From NCBI GenBank assembly GCA_900552885.1, contig USBM01000048.1:1-11420 (forward strand): 11,420 nt of DNA, given 5' to 3'. This document shows, piece by piece, positions 6,068-11,420 of this stretch. Numbering within the stretch: the stretch's first letter is position 1; each line of letters begins with the position of its first letter. A program made the position numbers and the translations under genes. The notes under the pieces were generated by a model that was not told the origin of the DNA, made no database searches, and worked only from the letters and a program-made list of their open reading frames with translations. This stretch comes from an uncultured Clostridium sp. Its GTDB lineage: Bacteria > Bacillota > Clostridia > Lachnospirales > Lachnospiraceae.

Positions 6068-7612
6068 TTATCCTTCATTTTCCGGTATCTCAACAACCGG
6101 TCCACCGGTAATCGACCGCATGATCAGAAGGGTTCCCAACAACAGGGTAATACCTGCCACAAATGGTATAATCGGACTCTGTACAAATCCCGCAATAATA
6201 TACGTCACAAATGACACCGCTGCTACAGTAATCGCATATGGCAACTGCGTCGATACATGATTCAGATGATTACACTGTGCTCCCGCCGATGCCATGATCG
6301 TAGTGTCTGAGATTGGTGAACAGTGATCCCCACAAACAGCACCTGCCATACAGGCTGACATAGCAATAATCATCATGGTTGGATTCTTATCTTCAAAAGT
6401 ATGCACCACAATCGGGATCAGAATACCAAAAGTTCCCCATGAAGTTCCGGTTGCAAATGCAAGGAAACAGGCAATCAGAAAAATGATCGCCGGTAACAGA
6501 CTTAACAGATTGCCCGATACCCCATTCACAACAGAAGCCACATATTCTTTGGCTCCAAGGCTGTCTGTCATTGCTTTCAACGTCCATGCAAAGGTAAGAA
6601 TTAAGATCGGTGGAACCATCGCCTTAAATCCTTCCGGTACACATTCCATCGACTGCTTGAACTTCAATACGTTACGCAACTTATAATATGCAATTGTAAT
6701 GATCAGAGCAATAAAGCTTCCATACATCAGACCAACTGACGCTACACTGTTAGAAAATGCCTCAATAACACCTGTTCCACTGAAGAATCCACCTGTATAG
6801 AGCATTCCGGTAATACAGCATATAATGAGTGCAATGATCGGAATCACAAGATCGATCACCTTTCCCTTACCGTCATCCGTTGCATTCTCCGCATCCGTAT
6901 ATGGCCGGTCAGGCGTGGTAAAGATATCTCCATGTGTCGCATTGATCTCATGCGTTCTCATCTGTCCAAAATCTACCTTCATAAGTACCATTGCAAACAT
7001 TGCAACAATAGTAAATAATGCATAATAATTATATGGAATCGCTTTGAGGAACAACTGAAATCCATCCTCACCCTCTACGAATCCGGTAACCGCTGCTGCC
7101 CAGGATGAGATTGGTGCAATAATACAGATTGGTGCGGCTGTCGCATCAATCAGATATGCTAACTTCGCACGGGATACTTCATGCTTATCCGTAACCGGAC
7201 GCATAACACTTCCAACCGTCAGGCAGTTAAAGTAATCGTCCACAAAGATTAAGATACCAAGAAAGATAGTTGCAAGCTGTGCTCCCACTCTCGTCTTAAT
7301 ATGACTTGATGCCCAGCGTCCAAATGCTGCCGATCCCCCTGCCATATTCATCATACATACCATAATTCCCAATACAACCAGAAATACCAAAATGCCGACA
7401 TTATCCGGATCGGACAATACACCGACAATTCCGTCCTGAAAGACATGTTCCATTGTTAATTCCAGACCGAAATTTGAATAAAATAATCCTCCAATAACAA
7501 TACCAACAAATAATGAGCTATATACCTCCTTCGTGATCAGTGCTAATCCAATCGCAACAATCGGAGGCACCAATGCCCAGAATGTGGCATACATCTGTGA
7601 TACATACTCCAT
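6068..7612 (-). CDS. Na+/H+ antiporter, NhaC family
   Basis: 514 aa, integral membrane protein with around a dozen hydrophobic segments. Members exchange sodium, or in some cases organic anions, against protons for pH and ion homeostasis. Family features are FVDDYFNC (123-130) with GSVMRPVTD (134-142), APISSWAAAV (166-175), TGTSWGTFG (388-396) and GDHCSPISDTTIMAS (428-442). A hydrophilic charged loop lies at about 218-252. I start at 7612, which has GGGAG upstream; the upstream in-frame ATG at 7711 lies before the predicted promoter and would add a non-membrane charged leader. A promoter sits 65 bp upstream. The thi operon promoter follows directly, so this is a separate unit. The exact substrate cannot be read from sequence; lactate/malate-sodium antiporters are relatives. 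Confidence 0.9.
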   Translation of the reverse strand: MEYVSQMYATFWALVPPIVAIGLALITKEVYSSLFVGIVIGGLFYSNFGLELTMEHVFQDGIVGVLSDPDNVGILVFLVVLGIMVCMMNMAGGSAAFGRWASSHIKTRVGAQLATIFLGILIFVDDYFNCLTVGSVMRPVTDKHEVSRAKLAYLIDATAAPICIIAPISSWAAAVTGFVEGEDGFQLFLKAIPYNYYALFTIVAMFAMVLMKVDFGQMRTHEINATHGDIFTTPDRPYTDAENATDDGKGKVIDLVIPIIALIICCITGMLYTGGFFSGTGVIEAFSNSVASVGLMYGSFIALIITIAYYKLRNVLKFKQSMECVPEGFKAMVPPILILTFAWTLKAMTDSLGAKEYVASVVNGVSGNLLSLLPAIIFLIACFLAFATGTSWGTFGILIPIVVHTFEDKNPTMMIIAMSACMAGAVCGDHCSPISDTTIMASAGAQCNHLNHVSTQLPYAITVAAVSFVTYIIAGFVQSPIIPFVAGITLLLGTLLIMRSITGGPVVEIPENEG

Positions 7613-7676
7613 AAGATTCTCCCTTCTCTTTCGTATGACAGTTTCTTTCCAAACCGTCCATTTTCTCATAAATGCT

Positions 7677-7705
7677 ATTGTACCATATATATTCTCATAT
7701 GAAAA
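7677..7705 (-). promoter_or_regulatory. Promoter of the Na+/H+ antiporter gene
   Basis: The minus strand has TTTTCA at 7705-7700 (-35, four of six), a 17-bp spacer, and TACAAT at 7682-7677 (-10, five of six) preceded by TG, an extended -10. The predicted start near 7670 leaves a leader of about 58 nt before the ATG at 7612, which supports that start over the upstream one at 7711. Confidence 0.7.
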
Positions 7706-7777
7706 CAACAAATCCTATCTCTGTCAGAATCATCATAGCAATTGCCATTACTAAGTCCCTGCAGTCATATATCAAGC

Positions 7778-7837
7778 AAAAAAAGACTGCCCAACCGGTT
7801 CATTTCCTTTCTGAAAACCAAATCAGCAAACAGTCTT
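7778..7837 (-). terminator. Likely terminator after the cupin gene
   Basis: On the minus strand, AAGACTG (7837-7831) pairs with CAGTCTT (7789-7783), and a seven-base T-run (7784-7778) overlaps the end of the stem. The loop is long (41 nt) but can form inner pairs. It lies about 80 nt after the cupin stop codon. The long loop makes it less certain than a compact terminator. Confidence 0.55.
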
Positions 7838-7914
7838 CTTATACTCCATATTATTACATATATTCAGGATTGTTCTTAAGTGATCGACACCAATCTCTAT
7901 ACTACAGTTACTTT

Positions 7915-8256
7915 CTATGCCTCATGTGGAAAGATAACCGTAAGCAGCATCTTAAAATCTTCCTTTGCATACACAGCATGCGGGATCGTAGCCGGCATAA
8001 CGATTGCTTCTCCGGCATGGCAGATATGCTCTACCCCATCGACTGTAAACATACCTGTTCCCTCTAGTACATATACCATTGCGTCACCAAAGGAATCATG
8101 TGTTCCAATCTCTTCACCTTTTGAGAACGCAAACAACGTAACACTGACTGCATCATTTTGTGCTAATGTCTTACTAATCACCTGACCCGGCTGTACCTCT
8201 AATTCCTTTGCCAGATTCACAACCTTCTCGTGTTCAATATTCTTAATAAACGCCAT
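7915..8256 (-). CDS. Small single-domain cupin protein
   Basis: 113 aa, cytoplasmic, one conserved beta-barrel (Cupin_2 type). Motif 1 is GEEIGTHDSFGDAMVYVLEG (47-66) and motif 2 is GEAIVMPATIPHAV (82-95). H53 and H93 stand at classical metal-ligand positions, but the second motif-1 histidine is a serine (S55) and the usual glutamate appears to be D58, so the metal site is incomplete or altered. Such proteins may bind small molecules or act as simple isomerases or dioxygenases; the substrate cannot be read from sequence. I start at 8256, where GAGGAG lies eight bases upstream, and not at the in-frame ATG at 8307, which overlaps the predicted -10 element. The gene stands alone, with its own promoter and terminator. 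Confidence 0.85.
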   Translation of the reverse strand: MAFIKNIEHEKVVNLAKELEVQPGQVISKTLAQNDAVSVTLFAFSKGEEIGTHDSFGDAMVYVLEGTGMFTVDGVEHICHAGEAIVMPATIPHAVYAKEDFKMLLTVIFPHEA

Positions 8257-8278
8257 TCTGTATTCTCCTCTCTTATCC

Positions 8279-8296
8279 CATTCGATCCCTCGAATG
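8279..8296 (-). other. Hairpin at the 5' end of the cupin mRNA
   Basis: Arms 8279-8285 and 8290-8296 form a perfect 7-bp stem closed by a 4-nt loop. From the predicted promoter, transcription would start at about 8296, so the hairpin would sit at the very 5' end of the mRNA. That position is typical of elements that slow 5'-dependent decay. It could also be a palindromic operator. Confidence 0.45.
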
Positions 8297-8302
8297 CAAC
8301 AT

Positions 8303-8331
8303 AACATACAATGAATCCGAACTATTGTCTA
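8303..8331 (-). promoter_or_regulatory. Candidate promoter of the cupin gene
   Basis: The minus strand has TAGACA at 8331-8326 (-35, five of six), a 17-bp spacer and TATGTT at 8308-8303 (-10, four of six). The leader would be about 40 nt. There is no clear terminator after the lipoprotein gene upstream, so some readthrough transcription is also possible. Confidence 0.5.
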
Positions 8332-8385
8332 TACGATAACATAAGACGAACATCGATTCTATTGTTATAACCGGATTTTCAAAAT

Positions 8386-9501
8386 TTATTCTTCTGAATC
8401 ACCGGCATCCTCTGAATCATCATACATTGCCTCCTGCTGTGCATTGTAATCTTCTTCTGACATCTCTGTAAACTTCGCATGATCATATAAGAAGTCAGTT
8501 ACTTTCTCATATGTGATCTGATATCCAACCTCATCATCGCTGTAATCCTTCAAAAATTCATCAGCACTGTCATAGCCATAATCTTCATAATTGTCTTTTG
8601 CGAACTGTTGAATCTCCTTCTTTGAACAGGTAATCTTCTCTGCCTGTGCAATCGCACCAATGATCAATTCAGAATTCACATTTGTCTCAATATCCTGTTT
8701 CTTCGTCTCGTCATCTAAACCAAGCATCTCCTCGAATTCATCCAACTCCATTCCATACATCGCTGCCGAATACTCATTGTCATTGTTATAGTCCTCTTCA
8801 CACTGTTTATATAATTCGTCCGGATATCCGTTAAATTCTGAATTATCCAGCAGATACTGCATGATTTCCTGAATGGCTGCATCCTTGTATTCCTGTTCCT
8901 TGTTCTGCATCAATTCTTCTTTCTTAGCTGCTTCATAATCCGCAGTACTCTTATAATCTGTATTCTCTTTGACAAAATCATCATTGTACTCCGGAGTATT
9001 CTCTACGCTGATCTCATTTAATGTAACATCTACCGTTACTTTCTTTCCGGTATCCGCATCGTCATATGCATAATCTTCCGTAATTGTAGCATCTACCTGC
9101 TTACTGTCTCCGGTATTCATTCCGATCAAGGCTTCTTCTACTTCCGGGAAAATATACCCCTCACCGATCACAATATCTTCATCCTCGCCAGAATAGTTGT
9201 CATTCTCCGTTCCATCCATAGTTGCTGTATAGGTGACATTGGCATAGTCCCCATCCTGTGCAGCACGGTCTGTAATCTCATCATAAGTAACATACTCATA
9301 CAGATCCTCACTAATTGCTTCCTGTATTTCTTCATCCGATACATCATATATGACTTTCGTTGCTTCTACATTCTCGTAATCACATACCTTAACATACTTT
9401 GAATACGTAATGTCCATCAGATATGGATTCCTATTGCCACATCCGGTCAATCCCGTCATCATCATAACTCCAACTAATCCTAACGCTATCTTTCTATTCA
9501 T
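8386..9501 (-). CDS. Trigger-factor/FKBP-like surface lipoprotein (putative foldase)
   Basis: 371 aa, very acidic. It has a short lipoprotein signal peptide with lipobox LTGC and acylated C21, so it should be anchored on the outer face of the membrane. Residues about 82-165 resemble an FKBP-type peptidyl-prolyl isomerase domain, including VTYTATMDG (89-97), IFPEVEEALIGMNTGD (117-132) and KKVTVDVTLNEI (153-164), arranged as in trigger factor. Residues about 170-345 are helical and resemble the trigger-factor C-terminal region. The last 25 residues are Asp/Glu-rich. The ribosome-binding N-terminal domain of cytosolic trigger factor is absent. Inference: it helps fold exported proteins. The start is supported by AAGGAGA five bases upstream. 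It lies 22 bp after the glycosyltransferase fusion, so the two are probably co-transcribed. Isomerase activity is not assured, as the active-site residues are not clearly conserved. Confidence 0.82.
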   Translation of the reverse strand: MNRKIALGLVGVMMMTGLTGCGNRNPYLMDITYSKYVKVCDYENVEATKVIYDVSDEEIQEAISEDLYEYVTYDEITDRAAQDGDYANVTYTATMDGTENDNYSGEDEDIVIGEGYIFPEVEEALIGMNTGDSKQVDATITEDYAYDDADTGKKVTVDVTLNEISVENTPEYNDDFVKENTDYKSTADYEAAKKEELMQNKEQEYKDAAIQEIMQYLLDNSEFNGYPDELYKQCEEDYNNDNEYSAAMYGMELDEFEEMLGLDDETKKQDIETNVNSELIIGAIAQAEKITCSKKEIQQFAKDNYEDYGYDSADEFLKDYSDDEVGYQITYEKVTDFLYDHAKFTEMSEEDYNAQQEAMYDDSEDAGDSEE

Positions 9502-9523
9502 TGTAATCTCCTTTTATTTTCTC

Positions 9524-11420
9524 TTATGGGAGGTTATATCCCGCTGCCTGATACAATTCATACCATTCTTTCCGGTTCAGATGTACATCCGTTGCATCAC
9601 ATAACTGTTTTAAATGTTCCGGATTCATGGTGCCAACTAAAACCTGCATATTTGCAGGATGTCGCAAGATCCATGCAATCGCAACCGCCGACTTCGTCAC
9701 ACCATTTTCTCCGGCAATCCGCTCAAGAACCGCATTCACTTCCGGGAATTTCTCATTGTCCACAAAGTTGCCTTCAAAAAATCCATACTGTAGCGGCGAC
9801 CATGCCTGAATTGTAATGTTGTGCAACTGACAATAAGTAAGTGTTGCACCGTCCCGGTCAATTGCCCCGTCCGTCAGCATGTTATTTTCAATTCCCTGTC
9901 GTATCATACCCGCATGCATCAGACCAAACTGCATCTGATTCACCTGTAGCGGAACTTTACACACAGACTGTAATAATTCAATCTGTCCGGCATTAAAGTT
10001 GCTCACTCCAAACCTTTTAACCTTGCCTGTCCGATACAACTGATGTAATGTATCTGCTACTTCCTCGATATCCATTAAAGCATCCGGGCGGTGTAACAAT
10101 AACAGGTCGATAAAATCTGTCTGCAACCGTCGCAGGCTGTCATCTACCGAAGACAAAATATGGGATTGGGAGAAATCATAATAACCCTCCCGGATTCCAC
10201 ACTTTGTCTGAATCCGCATTCTTTCACGCATTCCTTTATTCTGTGCTAATGCCTGTCCAAATACTTCCTCACTCCGCCCGCCACCATAGATATCTGCATG
10301 ATCAAATAATGTCACGCCATTATCCAATGCCGCGTTAATAAGCTTCGACACCTCAGACACTGTCAGATCTGCCATACGCATACAGCCAAGACCGATCCGG
10401 CTGGCATCCATATTGGAATCCCCGATCTCCATTGCCATACCGCCCCCGAGCGGTTTCACGGACTTACTCTCATATCCGACTGTACCTGCTACTTTGTTCG
10501 CCATCCTCATCAGAATGTTGCGGTGTGTCTTAATAACGTGAAAATATATATTCTCCACTTTATCCGCAAACTGCTGGGTAGAAAACTGTTCTACACTTTT
10601 CATTGCATTCTTACTGTAATCCATCTGCTGCGGATTCTTTAATACCGCATCCATTCCCGTTACAAAAGTTGCCTCATCGACAAATTCATATCCATTTTTT
10701 CCCTCAAATAACACGCCGTCTAAACACGGATCTTTTCTTGCGACTACCGGTAACCCGGAAGCTAACGCCTCTATATAGGTAAGTCCCTGCGTCTCACTGG
10801 TCGATCCTGATACAAACACATCTGCAATCTGATAATAATGCGTGATCTCATCCCATGGCTTCGCCCCTGCAAACAGGATCTGTTTCCGATGTTTGAGACC
10901 TCTTGCCTGACGCTCTAGTGCTGTCCGCTGTGGTCCATCCCCTACCACTAAAAATGTGACATTCGGATTCGCATCCATATACCGGTTCAGATACCCCATA
11001 ACTTCATCTATGTTCTTCTCGTCTGACACTCTTCCTAAGTATAATACCACCTTGTTACTCTGTGGTATTCCAAGAGACGCCTTTAGCCTACTCTTCTGCG
11101 CTTCTGTATCTCTTGCTTCAAAACGACTCAGATCAATTCCGGTTGGAATAACATTGATATCCGGTTTGACACCATACTGACGCATCAGATCTGCCACCTT
11201 CTCTGTTGGAACGATCAATTCCTCCGCACCACGTACACTGAATTTACTAAAAAGTTTGACAAGTGTCCTGGCACGTTTCTCACTGGATATATATTTCTTA
11301 ATATAATGTGTATAATCCTCATAGATTGTGTGATAGGTATGAACTACCGGCACAAATAATTCATGTGCCATAATCCGTCCGAACATACCAATTGCAAATT
11401 CTGTATTCGTATGTATAATA
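9524..11420 (-). CDS. GT4 glycosyltransferase fused to aldo/keto reductase (5' partial)
   Basis: The frame is open to the window edge. Residues before the Met at 11386 read HTNTEFAIG, a conserved GT4 motif, so the true start lies outside, perhaps 80-90 residues upstream. Numbering here is from that Met. The GT4 part (to about 290) has HTYHTIYEDYTHYI (16-29), typical of diacylglycerol glucosyltransferases, LYLGRVSDEKN (115-125), VVGDGP (147-152) and the donor-site EX7E pair E198/E206. It probably glucosylates a membrane lipid. After a linker of about 30 residues, 317-620 form an aldo/keto reductase with a complete catalytic tetrad: D362, Y367, K395 and H432. It resembles E. coli YdhF, with ASRIGLGCMRM (328-338), DHADIYGGG (362-370), LLLLHRPD (428-435) and FGVSNF (459-464). 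It should reduce a carbonyl with NAD(P)H. An internal ATG at 10438 could let the reductase be made separately. Both domains look intact. Confidence 0.88.
   Translation of the reverse strand, partial: IIHTNTEFAIGMFGRIMAHELFVPVVHTYHTIYEDYTHYIKKYISSEKRARTLVKLFSKFSVRGAEELIVPTEKVADLMRQYGVKPDINVIPTGIDLSRFEARDTEAQKSRLKASLGIPQSNKVVLYLGRVSDEKNIDEVMGYLNRYMDANPNVTFLVVGDGPQRTALERQARGLKHRKQILFAGAKPWDEITHYYQIADVFVSGSTSETQGLTYIEALASGLPVVARKDPCLDGVLFEGKNGYEFVDEATFVTGMDAVLKNPQQMDYSKNAMKSVEQFSTQQFADKVENIYFHVIKTHRNILMRMANKVAGTVGYESKSVKPLGGGMAMEIGDSNMDASRIGLGCMRMADLTVSEVSKLINAALDNGVTLFDHADIYGGGRSEEVFGQALAQNKGMRERMRIQTKCGIREGYYDFSQSHILSSVDDSLRRLQTDFIDLLLLHRPDALMDIEEVADTLHQLYRTGKVKRFGVSNFNAGQIELLQSVCKVPLQVNQMQFGLMHAGMIRQGIENNMLTDGAIDRDGATLTYCQLHNITIQAWSPLQYGFFEGNFVDNEKFPEVNAVLERIAGENGVTKSAVAIAWILRHPANMQVLVGTMNPEHLKQLCDATDVHLNRKEWYELYQAAGYNLP

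Larger units (their letters stand above)
7613..7914. other. Intergenic region between antiporter and cupin genes
   Basis: About 300 bp without a convincing gene. From high to low coordinates it holds the presumed cupin terminator (7778-7837), an AT-rich stretch without clear structure, the antiporter promoter (7677-7705) and a leader of about 58 nt ending in the antiporter ribosome binding site. Plus-strand open frames here have no ribosome binding site or recognisable protein. Confidence 0.6.

Noticed and set aside
7613..7711. A longer antiporter starting at 7711.
   Set aside because: That ATG lies upstream of the predicted -10 element and transcription start, and the added residues are charged and not family-like.
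7695..7748. A 17-codon minus-strand frame for a hydrophobic peptide with an AGGG sequence eight bases upstream.
   Set aside because: It is very short, has no promoter of its own, lies after a terminator and overlaps the -35 region of the antiporter promoter. Chance is the better explanation.
7672..8185. Plus-strand open frames overlapping the cupin gene and the gap downstream of it.
   Set aside because: They are antisense to a recognisable cupin, lack ribosome binding sites and encode no recognisable protein.
10436..10438. A separate aldo/keto reductase gene starting at the internal ATG.
   Set aside because: There is no stop codon after the glycosyltransferase domain and only a poor ribosome binding site (a G-run almost abutting the ATG). 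It is kept as a possible internal start within one fused gene.

Overview
The window looks like chromosomal DNA of a low-to-moderate GC Clostridia (Firmicutes) bacterium, most likely a member of the Lachnospiraceae. I base this on the short clostridial-type ThiC, the divergent second RsmH-like methyltransferase, the acidic trigger-factor-like lipoprotein, the strong purine-rich ribosome binding sites and the sigma-A-type promoters. Taxonomy is inferred from gene style and was not searched. All ten protein genes lie on the minus strand, so transcription runs from high to low coordinates.

Layout in the direction of transcription. (1) Positions 11420-9524 hold a glycosyltransferase family 4 enzyme whose N-terminus lies beyond the window edge. 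It is fused in frame to a complete aldo/keto reductase domain. 22 bp further on (9501-8386) is a secreted trigger-factor/FKBP-like lipoprotein; the pair looks like an envelope operon. (2) Positions 8256-7915 hold a small cupin with its own promoter, a 5' leader hairpin and a downstream terminator. (3) Positions 7612-6068 hold an NhaC-family Na+/H+ antiporter with its own extended -10 promoter. (4) At 6054-5857 there is a promoter, a TPP riboswitch aptamer and a strong terminator-like hairpin. They precede a thiamine operon: thiC (HMP-P synthase), thiM (thiazole kinase), thiE (thiamine phosphate synthase) and thiD (HMP/HMP-P kinase). nth (endonuclease III) and a divergent RsmH-type methyltransferase follow with no visible terminator between them.

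The thiamine genes work together as follows. ThiC makes HMP-P from AIR, ThiD phosphorylates it to HMP-PP, ThiM phosphorylates salvaged hydroxyethylthiazole, and ThiE joins the two halves into thiamine phosphate. No thiazole-synthesis gene (thiG, thiH, thiF, thiS) is in the window, so the locus as seen combines de novo pyrimidine synthesis with thiazole salvage. TPP would feed back through the riboswitch, and nth and the methyltransferase may be carried along in the same transcript.

The two most unusual items are the glycosyltransferase-aldo/keto reductase fusion and a compact structured element of about 126 nt that fills the space between thiC and thiM. That element is closed by a perfect 11-bp inverted repeat, contains at least three further helices, and ends one base before the thiM ribosome binding site. 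I do not recognise a named family for it. I found no CRISPR array, insertion sequence, tRNA or rRNA.
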